Origin: Streptacidiphilus melanogenes
GTDB taxonomy: Bacteria > Actinomycetota > Actinomycetes > Streptomycetales > Streptomycetaceae
Length of the DNA: 63,590 bases
Direction of reading: 5' to 3'
Assembly (NCBI RefSeq): GCF_000787835.1
Contig: NZ_BBPP01000016.1
Span: forward strand, 1 to 63,590
Of this stretch, positions 8,497-16,869 are shown piece after piece; positions within the stretch are counted from its first letter, which is position 1, and the number at the start of each line of letters is the position of its first letter. Under the pieces are notes generated by a model. It saw only the letters and a program-made list of their open reading frames with translations, did no database searches and was not told where the DNA came from. The position numbers were made by a program, and so were the translations under genes.

Positions 8497-9527
8497 ACCA
8501 GCTCCAGCACCAGGCACGACCAGGTGTACCCGCCACCGGCGTTGACGACGACGCAGAGGTCGCCCGGCCGCAGGCCCTGCCGCTCGTAGCTGTCGGCGAT
8601 GTTCGCCCCGACGTCGGCGACGCCCAGGTGCGCGGTCTCGCCGCCCTGCCACAGCAGCTTCTCCTCGCCGAAGAACGGCGCGAGCAGCGGGCGGTACACG
8701 GTCTCGAAGATCTTGCCGCTGAGCCGGGGCAGCGCCACCACGCGGATGCGGTCCTCGGCGCCGGTCAGACCCGCGTCGGCCAGCGCCTCGCGGACGCAGG
8801 CGGTCAGCGACTCCCGCGACCGGCCGGTGAACCCCTCGATGCCGTACTGCGTGAGGTAGTCCTTCTTGGCCGCCTTCAGGTCGACCGTCCCGCCCGCGCG
8901 CATCGCCGGGCCGGGCGTCGGCTCGTAGCCGGACCGGTTCATCTCCTCCAGCTCCGGTGCCGCGCTGCTGGCGAGGGACACGATCCGGTAGGAGTTGCGC
9001 TCGGCGGGCTCGCGCGAGACCAGCATCGCGGTCCCGGCGTCGCCGTGCACGCACCCGTAGTTCAGGTTCCACCGGTCCACCTGCGGCGCCAGCATCGCGT
9101 CGGAGGCGGTGACGGCCGCCGAGTTGATCGACGGATCCGCGAGCATGGCCCGGCCGGCCAGTTCGAGCGCGGCCATCGGCGCGTTACAGCCCTGCGACAG
9201 GTTCATCGGCAGGGAGCCCAGCGCGCCCGTCCGGTGCGCGACGTAGTGCGCCGCGCTCCAGATGTCGAAGCCCTGGTGCCACCAGCTGCAGTGCAGCAGC
9301 AGACCCACGTCCGACGGGTCGGTGCCGGATGCCTTCAGCGCACCCTTCAGCGCCTCGACCGCGAGGTCGGCCGCGGGGGCGCCGCCCTCGAAGACGGGCA
9401 CCTCGGGATTCCCGATCGTCTCGTCGAAGTCCCGGACCAGGCCCTGGGCCAGCGCCTCGGCGACCGGCACCCGCGTCCCCGGGTAGGAGACCGTGCACCC
9501 GTTCAGATACAGACTGTCGAACAGCAT
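8490..9527 (-). CDS. KAS III-like thiolase-fold enzyme, initiation or acyl transfer
   Basis: 345 residues. Cys114 in SQGCNAPM occupies the FabH nucleophile position. At the place of the FabH HQAN motif this protein reads PRLSG, so the usual His seems to be missing; an ETAH (His300) precedes GANI. That pattern suggests a KAS III-like acyltransferase, in the manner of CerJ, or a primer-unit enzyme with altered chemistry. The ATG at 9527 overlaps the MFS stop by one base (TGATG). Confidence 0.78.
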   Translation of the reverse strand: MLFDSLYLNGCTVSYPGTRVPVAEALAQGLVRDFDETIGNPEVPVFEGGAPAADLAVEALKGALKASGTDPSDVGLLLHCSWWHQGFDIWSAAHYVAHRTGALGSLPMNLSQGCNAPMAALELAGRAMLADPSINSAAVTASDAMLAPQVDRWNLNYGCVHGDAGTAMLVSREPAERNSYRIVSLASSAAPELEEMNRSGYEPTPGPAMRAGGTVDLKAAKKDYLTQYGIEGFTGRSRESLTACVREALADAGLTGAEDRIRVVALPRLSGKIFETVYRPLLAPFFGEEKLLWQGGETAHLGVADVGANIADSYERQGLRPGDLCVVVNAGGGYTWSCLVLELVC

Positions 9528-10957
9528 CACCGGGCCGCCTTGTCCTCTTGCAGGAACCGGCCGAACCCCGCGAACAGCGCCGCCACCGCGAGGAAGACCG
9601 CGGCCACGACGACGAACCCGAGGCGCATGTCGTCCTGGCCGGAGACCCCGACGAACACCGCGCCGAGCAGCGCGACGCCGAGCGCGAGTGTGGTCTGCTG
9701 GGTGGTCGTCACGATGCCGCTGCCGACGCCGATCTGGTCCGGCGGGATCGAGGACAGCACGGTGCGGTAGACGGTGGGCACGAACAGGCCGTTGCCCACG
9801 CCGATCAGGAACATGCCCACGATGAGGTGGTAGAAGTGCAGGTGAGGCCACCACAGCAGGGCCGGCACGATCAGGCTGATCAGCCCGAGACCCTGGACGA
9901 CTCCGCCGATCTGCAGGGTGCGGACGCCGAGCCTGCCGATCAGCTTCGGGGCGCGCAGGGCCGCGAGGAACTGACCGAGCGCCATCGGGGCCATCGACAG
10001 GCCCGACTCGAAGGCGCCCATCCCGTTACCGCCCTGGAGCGCCAGCGCGAAGACGAAGATGAAGCCGCCGAAGGCCAGGAAGCCGCTGCCCAGGACCAGC
10101 AGACCACGCCGCATGACGGCCCGCTCGAGCAGGGACGGAGCGATCAGCGGGACGGCGCCGGCCGCCTCGACCCGCTGCTCGTAGCGCCACAGCACGACAC
10201 CGGAGACGACGGCCAGGGCGATCAGGGCCCAGCACCACAGCGGCCAGTGAGTCTGCCGGCCCACGCTCAGCGGGATCAGCAGGGCCAGCACCGAGAGCCC
10301 GAAGAGGGCGGTGCCGCCCAGGTCGGTGCCCTGCGGCTGCGTCGCCTTGGTCTCGGGGACCCAGAGCCTGGTGCCGATCACGGCCAGGATGCCGAGCGGC
10401 ACGTTGACCAGGAAGATCGGCCGCCAGCCCAGGTCGGCGATGTTCGCCCAGACGAACAGGCCGCCGAGCAGCTGCCCGACCGCCGCGGACAGGCCGCCGA
10501 CCGCGCCGTAGTAGCTCACGGCCCGGGTCTTGGCGGGCTCGACGAGCGCGGCCTGGATCGTGGAGAGCACCTGGGGCAGCAGCAGTGCCGCGGCCGCGCC
10601 CTGCAGCACCCGGGCCCCGACCAGGGTCTCGATGTTCGGCGCGAACCCGCAGGCGGCCGAGGCGAGGGTGAAGCCGACGATGCCGGCCTGGATCACCCTG
10701 CGGCGCCCGTACCGGTCACCGAACCGGCCGCCCAGCACGAGCAGCACGGCATAGGTGATGCCGTAACAGCTCACCACGAACTGCGAGGTGGAGGCGGAGA
10801 CGGCGAACGACTTCTGGATCGAGGGCAGGGCCACGTTGACGATGAACGCGTCGACGGTCGTCAGGGCCGCGGCGACGAGCAGCGTCGCCTGCCCGAGCCC
10901 GCCGAATCCCGCGGTGGCGGGCGCCGCCGGGGGCGCCTTGGTGGCAACGGTGGTCAT
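9527..10957 (-). CDS. MFS drug:proton antiporter, DHA2-like exporter
   Basis: About 476 residues and largely hydrophobic. The loop between TM2 and TM3 has GGRFGDRYGRRRV (motif A), and motif C-like glycine-rich segments follow. Its size and layout match the EmrB/QacA group. It most likely exports the cluster product and contributes self-resistance. I place the start at 10957, the second Met of the frame, because AAAGGAA lies at good spacing; the frame extends to 10975. It follows the serine hydrolase by 14 nt. Confidence 0.88.
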   Translation of the reverse strand: MTTVATKAPPAAPATAGFGGLGQATLLVAAALTTVDAFIVNVALPSIQKSFAVSASTSQFVVSCYGITYAVLLVLGGRFGDRYGRRRVIQAGIVGFTLASAACGFAPNIETLVGARVLQGAAAALLLPQVLSTIQAALVEPAKTRAVSYYGAVGGLSAAVGQLLGGLFVWANIADLGWRPIFLVNVPLGILAVIGTRLWVPETKATQPQGTDLGGTALFGLSVLALLIPLSVGRQTHWPLWCWALIALAVVSGVVLWRYEQRVEAAGAVPLIAPSLLERAVMRRGLLVLGSGFLAFGGFIFVFALALQGGNGMGAFESGLSMAPMALGQFLAALRAPKLIGRLGVRTLQIGGVVQGLGLISLIVPALLWWPHLHFYHLIVGMFLIGVGNGLFVPTVYRTVLSSIPPDQIGVGSGIVTTTQQTTLALGVALLGAVFVGVSGQDDMRLGFVVVAAVFLAVAALFAGFGRFLQEDKAAR

Positions 10958-10971
10958 GGGGAGAGTTCCTT

Positions 10972-12174
10972 TCACCGGTAGGACTGGTAGACGAACTGGC
11001 GCAGCCGGTTCGCGATCGGGAGGGTCCGCGACGGGAACAGCTGCGGCACGATGAGCGCGGCCACGCCGGTCGACGGGTCGACGAAGAAGTTGGTGCTGCT
11101 CGCGGACAGCCAGGCGTACTCGCCGGCGCGCGTCAGGATGTGGCTCTCGCCGGGCGACTGCATGGTCATGAAGCCGAGCCCGAAGCCGACGGACTTCATC
11201 AGCTCGTTGATCGCGGGCACCGGCCAGTAGCCGTACCCGGAGCCGAGGGTGACGTTGCCGGGGAGGTGGTTGGTGCGCATCGACTCGACGGTCATCGGCG
11301 AGACCACGTAGTCCGAGGAGGCGCCGATCCGACCGCCGTTGACGAGCATGCCGAGGAAGGCCATGTAGTCCTCGGCCGAGGTGTAGACGCCGCCGCCGCC
11401 CGAGAGGAAGAGGGGGGCCTCGGTGTCGACGGGAAGACCGAGCGGAGCCAGGCCGCCGCCCTCCGCGGGGGTGTAGATCTCGGCGTAGCGGTGCGCCTGG
11501 CCCGGATCCACGTGGAAGCCGGTCTCCCGCAGACCCAGCGGCTCGAAGAGACTCTCCGCCAGGTAGTAGTCGAGGCGCCTGCCGGAGACCACCTCGACGA
11601 CCCGGCCCAGGACGTCGGTGCTGACGCCGTAGTTCCAGGCCGTTCCCGGCTGGAAGCGCAGCGGGAACGAGCCCCAGGCCTCGGTGGCCCCGGCGAGGTC
11701 CACCCCGGCCGGAACGCCCAGCGCGTAGCCGGCGCCCGCGTACAGGGTGTCCACCGCGTGGGACTGGTGGGAGCCGTAGCCGAGCCCGGAGGTGTGGGTC
11801 AGCAGGTGCCAGATCCGCATCGGCTCCAGCAGGCCCTCGGTGAGGGGGGCCTCGGCCATCCCGGAACGGTAGACGCGCAGGTCCGCGTAGCCCGGGAGAT
11901 AGTCGGCCACCGGGTCGTTCAGCCCGACCAGGCCCTTCTCGACCAGCGTCATGAAGGCCACCGAGGTCATCGCCTTGCTGAGCGACCAGGCCCGGAAGAT
12001 GCTGTCCGTCTTCATCGGGCTGCTGTCGGCGATGTTCGCCATACCGCCGGACGCCGCGTACCTGACCTCGCCGTGCTGGGAGACCATGCAGGTCCAGCCC
12101 GGCATCCTCCCCTCGTCGACGTGGCGGTCGAAGTACTCGCCGAGGGCGGACAGTCGATCTGCGTCGAGCTGCAC
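10972..12174 (-). CDS. Serine hydrolase of the beta-lactamase/esterase (class C-like) family
   Basis: About 400 residues with the nucleophile motif SLSK (Ser64, Lys67), YGV at 181-183 as the second motif, and a beta-lactamase fold pattern (LLTHTSGLGYG, PGTAWNYG). The GTG at 12174 has AGGAG 8 nt upstream. No signal peptide is seen, so it is probably cytoplasmic. Relatives in biosynthetic clusters act as esterases or LovD-type acyltransferases. Product release, acyl transfer or cleavage of a protecting group are all possible. Confidence 0.82.
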   Translation of the reverse strand: MQLDADRLSALGEYFDRHVDEGRMPGWTCMVSQHGEVRYAASGGMANIADSSPMKTDSIFRAWSLSKAMTSVAFMTLVEKGLVGLNDPVADYLPGYADLRVYRSGMAEAPLTEGLLEPMRIWHLLTHTSGLGYGSHQSHAVDTLYAGAGYALGVPAGVDLAGATEAWGSFPLRFQPGTAWNYGVSTDVLGRVVEVVSGRRLDYYLAESLFEPLGLRETGFHVDPGQAHRYAEIYTPAEGGGLAPLGLPVDTEAPLFLSGGGGVYTSAEDYMAFLGMLVNGGRIGASSDYVVSPMTVESMRTNHLPGNVTLGSGYGYWPVPAINELMKSVGFGLGFMTMQSPGESHILTRAGEYAWLSASSTNFFVDPSTGVAALIVPQLFPSRTLPIANRLRQFVYQSYR

Positions 12175-12212
12175 TGAAATAACTCCTGTCGTCTGATGGG
12201 AAACCAAGGGCC

Positions 12213-12686
12213 TTACAGGCGTGCGCCGCAGGACTCGTCGAGGTGCTTCCGCAGCCGGGGGCCGATCCGGTAGCTCTCCTGGGTGGCCAGGTCGAACATG
12301 ACCATCCGGCTCACCGCCTTGACGCTGACCCGCCTTGAGTCGTCGAGTATCCGGAAGTTGAACTCGAAGCTGGACCGCCTGATGTTGGACGTCCACACCT
12401 CGACGTTGACCGGCTCCAGCGAGTACTGGAGCGGCCGCAGGTATCCGATCTCGTGCGCGGCCACCACCGCGGTCTCGCCCTCGAAGGCGCCGCTCGCCAT
12501 GAGCCATCTCATGCGGGCCTCTTCGATGATCCGCACGATCTCGCAGTTGTTGACGTGACCGTAGGAGTCGACGTCGCCCCACCGCAGTGAGATCTCCACG
12601 GACGTCGGATCGGCAGCCGTCAGCGGGGCTTCGGGGTGTTCCAGGACTGTGGATGGTTCCAGGACTACGGATGAGTGCCTGCTCAT
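12213..12686 (-). CDS. Hotdog acyl-CoA/ACP thioesterase (4-hydroxybenzoyl-CoA thioesterase type)
   Basis: 157 residues with the diagnostic RWGDVDSYGHVNN segment (Asp38/Asp40, His44, Asn46) of the YbgC/FadM group. It would hydrolyse a thioester, either to release the product or to edit stalled chains. It is the first gene of the long minus-strand operon; the 186-nt region upstream holds a 24-bp palindrome, the likely point of control for the whole biosynthetic operon. Confidence 0.85.
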   Translation of the reverse strand: MSRHSSVVLEPSTVLEHPEAPLTAADPTSVEISLRWGDVDSYGHVNNCEIVRIIEEARMRWLMASGAFEGETAVVAAHEIGYLRPLQYSLEPVNVEVWTSNIRRSSFEFNFRILDDSRRVSVKAVSRMVMFDLATQESYRIGPRLRKHLDESCGARL

Positions 12687-12773
12687 CGAATCAACCTCGT
12701 CTCAGCATGGCCGTCTGCACTCGGCGGTCCGCCGGGGGCGGGATCGCCGCGACGGTGAGATCATGACACAGAG

Positions 12774-12797
12774 AACATACCGTTGAGAAGGTATTTT
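12774..12797. promoter_or_regulatory. GBL-receptor-type palindromic operator, site 1
   Basis: The site reads AACATACC-N8-GGTATTTT. The two arms are inverted copies with a single mismatch. It lies 88 nt before the first gene of the biosynthetic operon (thioesterase). The arms match the other two sites at 14302 and 16815 and resemble autoregulatory elements bound by ArpA/ScbR-type repressors. Confidence 0.75.
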
Positions 12798-12872
12798 TTG
12801 TGAAGGCGAGTCGACGCAGCTCGAAGGTCCTTGGCTTCGTCGACGTTCTTGCTGGTCAGACCAGTTGGCCAG

Positions 12873-13553
12873 TCAGGCCGGTCCGCGCCGTGCGGGCAGC
12901 AGCCGGGCGCCGGCCAGGCGGCCGAGCAGCTCGGGCGCGCCGACCAGCACGGGGTGCCCCACCTCGCCCAGCATCGGCAGGTCGGACACGTGGTCCCCGT
13001 ATCCGTAGCAGTCGGCGGGATCGACCTGCGGCTGGGCGTCCAGCACCGCCCGCACGGCCCGCCGCTTCTCCTCGCCGATCACGGGATCACCGACGAGCTC
13101 GCCGGTGAACACCCCTGCCCGCACCTCGGGACGGCTGCACAGCGCCTGCGCCGCGCCGACGTCGCGGGCGATGGGCTCGACCACGGCCGGGAACGAGCCG
13201 GAGACCAGCACCAGCCGGTCCCCCGCCGCCCGGTGCCCGGACAGGGCGTTCCTGGTCGCCGCGATGTAGAAGCCCGCACCTCGGGCCCGCTCCGCGAACC
13301 ACCGGCGGCCGGACTCACCCACCAGCTCGGCGGGTTCACCGGCCCATGCGCGGTAGTAGCTGCGGTTCGCCTGCTCCCGCGGCACACCGGCCGAGGCCGC
13401 GGCGGTGAGATCGGCTCGGACCGCGCGAGCGCGTCGTACGCCCTGCGGCCCGTACCGCTCCCCGAGGTAGAAGTCGAGAAAGTCGAACATGCTCTTGCAG
13501 TCGATCAGCGTCTCGTCGACGTCACTGAACACCAGACGCGCGGGCGGGCGCAT
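12873..13553 (-). CDS. HAD-IB family phosphatase (SerB-like)
   Basis: 226 residues. Motif I is FSDVDETL (Asp11, Asp13), motif II LVSGS, and motif IV GYGDHVSDLPML. The ATG at 13553 has GGGGAG upstream and lies 20 nt after the TetR stop, so the two form an operon. In GBL biosynthesis the AfsA product carries a phosphate that must be removed. Given the AfsA homologue across the divergent promoter, this may be the signal-pathway phosphatase. Confidence 0.82.
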   Translation of the reverse strand: MRPPARLVFSDVDETLIDCKSMFDFLDFYLGERYGPQGVRRARAVRADLTAAASAGVPREQANRSYYRAWAGEPAELVGESGRRWFAERARGAGFYIAATRNALSGHRAAGDRLVLVSGSFPAVVEPIARDVGAAQALCSRPEVRAGVFTGELVGDPVIGEEKRRAVRAVLDAQPQVDPADCYGYGDHVSDLPMLGEVGHPVLVGAPELLGRLAGARLLPARRGPA

Positions 13554-13573
13554 CAGCTCTCCCCCGAGCCGGA

Positions 13574-14263
13574 TCAGTGCTGTTCCGCAGACCGCGGCCG
13601 GGCACGCAGCGCCGGGAAGAGCAGGTCCCGCACCTCCCTCCAGCGCTCCGCGAAGTCGGCGCGCTCGTGCAGGTTGTTGGAGATGTGCTGGGCGCCGAAG
13701 AAAGCGGCGACCGCCACCCGGGCGGCCACCTCCGGGTCCGCCCCGTCCGCCAACTGCCCCTGGGCCTGGGCCTCGCGCAGCAGCATCGAGATCAGGTTCG
13801 TCCAGTCCACGTAGGGCAGCGGCAGTTCGACGTCGATCACGGCCCGCTCGTTCTGCAGCCGGGTGCCCGCCTGCATGATCGGGTCGTTCAGGAACGCCGA
13901 GGTCGCCTCGTTGAACATCTCGATCACGGTGTCCAGCGGCGAGAGCCCCTTGGCCCGGACCGCCTCCAGCGCCCGCGGCCAGCTCTCGTAGAGCGCCTCC
14001 ACGACGGCGACGGCCAGGGACTGCTTGTTGGGGAAGTGGAAGTAGACCGCACCCTTGGTCATCCCCACCTTCTCGGCCACGTCCTTGATGCCGGTCTGCT
14101 GGTACCCCCGCTCGGAGAAGAGCTGCGCGGCGCAGCGGAGGATCTCCGCGCGGGTGCGGATCGCTCGTTCCTGGCGTGGGTCCGGCCCCTGGGGCACGGC
14201 CGAGGCGCCCGTCCGCCGTGCCGTCCACGGTGCCTCCGGGGCACCGGCCTCATTCCGCGTCAC
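13574..14263 (-). CDS. TetR-family GBL receptor-like repressor (ArpA/ScbR type)
   Basis: 229 residues. The DNA-binding part runs at about 31-80 (QERAIRTRAEILRCAAQLFS, then GMTKGAVYFHFPNK), very like ScbR/ArpA. The ligand domain has the receptor-typical ERAVIDVELPLPYVDW with the conserved Trp (about 154). It faces the AfsA gene across a shared promoter region with a 24-bp palindrome, the classical scbR-scbA layout. It should repress its targets until the cognate butyrolactone binds. Confidence 0.9.
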   Translation of the reverse strand: MTRNEAGAPEAPWTARRTGASAVPQGPDPRQERAIRTRAEILRCAAQLFSERGYQQTGIKDVAEKVGMTKGAVYFHFPNKQSLAVAVVEALYESWPRALEAVRAKGLSPLDTVIEMFNEATSAFLNDPIMQAGTRLQNERAVIDVELPLPYVDWTNLISMLLREAQAQGQLADGADPEVAARVAVAAFFGAQHISNNLHERADFAERWREVRDLLFPALRARPRSAEQH

Positions 14264-14301
14264 AGCTCGCCGTCCTTCCGACTCGGGGGAATACCCCTAG
14301 C

Positions 14302-14325
14302 AATATACCTTCGCAGAGGTATATT
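14302..14325. promoter_or_regulatory. GBL-receptor-type palindromic operator, site 2
   Basis: AATATACC-N8-GGTATATT, a perfect inverted repeat, between the divergent TetR (start 14263) and AfsA (start 14432) genes. It has the same half-site spacing as the sites at 12774 and 16815. Binding here would control both the receptor and the signal synthase. Confidence 0.8.
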
Positions 14326-14431
14326 TTCTCTCTGTGATCAACGGCCGCCCGGCCGGGCCCCCTCAAAAGGGCTCATCTCCGGCACGGGCGACCGCCGTTG
14401 GGGGACGGCAGCACAAACGGGGAGGATCCAC

Positions 14432-15505
14432 ATGTCCATCAGCGCACCGCCCAGGCAGATCCCGCTGCGACACGCAGCACCGGCCAAGCCCGCCCGCAGA
14501 CTCTCCTTCGCCCGGCACCTGCCGCCGGAGGCCGTCCACAAGGCCGCCGCACGGGAGGTCCTCCTCACGGACGCGCTGCAGCTGGCCGAGGACCGCTTCG
14601 CGGTCGCCGCCGTCTGGCACCGGGACCGGTTCCTCCACCACGACGTCCGGCACGACCTCCACCACGACATCCGCGGCGCGTTCCACCACCAGCTCCACCA
14701 CGGGGGCTTCAGCGGGCCGACCGACCCGCTGCTGGCGGTGGAGACGGCCCGGCAGACCCTGATCCATCTCTCGCACCGCTTCTACGGCGTCCCCGAGGGA
14801 CACCCCTTCGTCCTCAACACGCTCGACTTCGACCTGCAGGACACCGTCACCTCGGTTCTTGCGCGCGGCCCGCGCCCGGTCGTCCTCGACGTGACCTGCA
14901 CCCGGGCGGCCAGGACGCCGCGCCGGCTGGGGATGGCACTCGACGCGGCGGTCACGGTCGGCGGGGCGCACATCGGCCGGGTCCGCATGCAGTGGGAGAT
15001 GCTGGACCCGAGACTCTACGCCCTGGCGCGCACCCGCGCCCGGAACGAGGCGCGCACCACGGCCCCGTTCCCCCGCGGGCTCCGACGGCTGGCCCCACGC
15101 GAGGTGGGCTACGCCTACGACGAGCACGTGCTGCTCGCCCGCGCCCCCGAGGACGCCCCTGGCGAGTTCTGGCTCGACCAGAACACCGACCACCCGGTGC
15201 TCTTCGACCACCCGTCCGACCACGTCCCCGGCATGGTCCTGCTGGAGGCGTTCCGTCAGGCGGTGACCACGATGGGCGCGCCGGACATCCCGCTGCGGCC
15301 GGCCCTCACCCACGTCTCCGCGGCCTTCACGACCTTCGGCGAGCCGGACGCGCCGGTGCGCATCACCGTCCGTCCCCGCTCCGGCGGCCCCGAGGGGCCG
15401 GGAACGGCGGAGGTCAGCGCCGTCCAGGGAGACACGCCCCTGGTCTCGGCGCACGTCGGCTACCAGCTGCCGCGGGTGCTGACCCGTCGCGAGGTGGCCT
15501 CGTGA
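14432..15505 (+). CDS. AfsA/ScbA-like GBL synthase
   Basis: 357 residues with two AfsA hotdog repeats: AVHKAAAREVLLTD, then FAVAAVWHRDR, DPLLAVETARQ and LSHRFYGVPEGHPF; the second repeat has HVLLARAPEDAPGEFWLD and DHVPGMVLLEAFRQ. It is closer to the ScbA/AfsA pattern than the homologue at 3585. The ATG at 14432 follows GGGGAGGA. It should condense a beta-ketoacyl chain with dihydroxyacetone phosphate as the first step of butyrolactone synthesis. It overlaps the next gene by 4 nt. Confidence 0.9.
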   Translation: MSISAPPRQIPLRHAAPAKPARRLSFARHLPPEAVHKAAAREVLLTDALQLAEDRFAVAAVWHRDRFLHHDVRHDLHHDIRGAFHHQLHHGGFSGPTDPLLAVETARQTLIHLSHRFYGVPEGHPFVLNTLDFDLQDTVTSVLARGPRPVVLDVTCTRAARTPRRLGMALDAAVTVGGAHIGRVRMQWEMLDPRLYALARTRARNEARTTAPFPRGLRRLAPREVGYAYDEHVLLARAPEDAPGEFWLDQNTDHPVLFDHPSDHVPGMVLLEAFRQAVTTMGAPDIPLRPALTHVSAAFTTFGEPDAPVRITVRPRSGGPEGPGTAEVSAVQGDTPLVSAHVGYQLPRVLTRREVAS

Positions 15506-16740
15506 GGCACGCCACCGGAACCGCACTGCTCGCCAGGCCTCGCCCGTCGGACGCCGCCGGGAGACCCGAGGGGCTGAGCGGCCCGGCGGGCCCAGGACTG
15601 GACCGCGCCCCAGGCCTTGACGAAACCTCAGACCTCGCGCAGGCCGCCGTCCGGCGCGTGGCGCAGACCGCCGCGCGCGACCTGCCCGGCATCGACGACC
15701 GTCGCCGCATCGGCGCGGAGACCGCCGCCGCCGTCGTCGAGGCCGGCTTCGCCAGGCACTTCGTCCCGCAGCACCTCGGCGGGACGGCCGGGACGTTCTC
15801 CGCACTGCTCGACGCCTCGGCCGCGGTCGGCGAGACGTGCCTCTCCACGGCGTGGTGCGCGACCCTGTACGCGGCACACGGGCGGCTCGCCTCCTACCTG
15901 CCCGAGCAGGGGCGGCAGCAGCTGTGGGAACGCTCCCCCGACATGCTCATCTCCGCCTCGATCATGCCCCCGCAGGGTGAGGCGGTGCGGGAGCGCGACG
16001 GCTGGCGCCTGCGCGGCCGGTGGGACATGGCCAGCGGCGTCGACCACGCCGACTGGCTGCTGCTGGGTTCCAGGACCCCCGGCGCGGACGGGCCCGAGCA
16101 TCGGATCTTCGCCGTGCCGCGGGCGGACTGGACCGCCCTGGACACCTGGCGCAGCCTGGGCATGCGCGGCACCGGCAGCCACGCGGTCGAGGTGACCGAG
16201 GCGTTCCTGCCCGACTCTCTCTCGTTCACCCTCGGCTCCCTGAACCGGCCGCAGCCCGAGGGCGCAGCCCGGTGCCACCGGGTGCCCTATCTGATGGTCG
16301 GCGCCCTGATGTTCGCCATGCCGATGGTCGGTGCGGCCCAGGGGGCGCTGGACGCGTGGCGTGCCGCCTCCGTCCGGCGCGCCGGGGGAGGGACGCCCGG
16401 CCTCGCGCGGCGAGCGGAGACGGATCGCGTGCTGGCCGAGTGCTCGGTGCAGGTCGACGCGGCCCGCATGCTGCTGGAACGGGCCGCGCGCCGCGCCGAC
16501 ACGGCGGACCCCAGCCCGCTGCTGGCCGCGGAGAACCGGCGCGACGCGGCCGTGGCGGTGAGCTGGTGCGCCTCCGTCGCGGACCGTCTCTTCCGCACCG
16601 CCGGTTCCCGCGCGCACCGCGAGGACTCCGCCCTCCAGCGTCACTGGCGTGACCTCACCACCGCCTCCTCCCACGGCGCGCTCGCCGTCGAGGCCGCCGC
16701 CGTCGGCTACGCCGACGCGCTCCTCGACCTGCCCGGCTAG
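15502..16740 (+). CDS. Acyl-CoA-dehydrogenase-fold flavin monooxygenase
   Basis: 412 residues from a GTG that overlaps the AfsA stop as GTGA. The order of segments fits the acyl-CoA dehydrogenase/HsaA-like flavin family: an N-terminal helical part (AGFARHFVPQHLGGTAG), a beta domain (WDMASGVDHADWLLLG, then GMRGTGSHAV), and a C-terminal four-helix part. Coupling to the GBL synthase suggests oxidation of the signal, or a tailoring step. A flavin reductase partner is not visible nearby. Confidence 0.78.
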   Translation: MRHATGTALLARPRPSDAAGRPEGLSGPAGPGLDRAPGLDETSDLAQAAVRRVAQTAARDLPGIDDRRRIGAETAAAVVEAGFARHFVPQHLGGTAGTFSALLDASAAVGETCLSTAWCATLYAAHGRLASYLPEQGRQQLWERSPDMLISASIMPPQGEAVRERDGWRLRGRWDMASGVDHADWLLLGSRTPGADGPEHRIFAVPRADWTALDTWRSLGMRGTGSHAVEVTEAFLPDSLSFTLGSLNRPQPEGAARCHRVPYLMVGALMFAMPMVGAAQGALDAWRAASVRRAGGGTPGLARRAETDRVLAECSVQVDAARMLLERAARRADTADPSPLLAAENRRDAAVAVSWCASVADRLFRTAGSRAHREDSALQRHWRDLTTASSHGALAVEAAAVGYADALLDLPG

Positions 16741-16770
16741 GGCCTGTCCGGCGGGCAGCGCACTTTCCCG

Positions 16771-16798
16771 GCCCGGGGCTGCCTCGACAGCCCCGGGC
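16771..16798 (+). terminator. Intrinsic terminator hairpin after the afsA-monooxygenase operon
   Basis: Perfect 11-bp GC stem (16771-16781 with 16788-16798) and a 6-nt loop, 30 nt after the stop. No strong T run follows, as is usual for Streptomyces terminators. Confidence 0.75.
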
Positions 16799-16814
16799 TC
16801 AGCCCTTGCCGAGA

Positions 16815-16838
16815 AACATACCTTTTGGTAGGTATGTT
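16815..16838. promoter_or_regulatory. GBL-receptor-type palindromic operator, site 3
   Basis: AACATACC-N8-GGTATGTT, a perfect inverted repeat, 31 nt before the second TetR gene. It has the best-conserved arms of the three sites. It suggests that the second regulator is controlled by the GBL receptor, by itself, or by both. Confidence 0.82.
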
Positions 16839-16869
16839 ATTCCCGTCTGGAGAGTGTGAGGTTGGTTCG

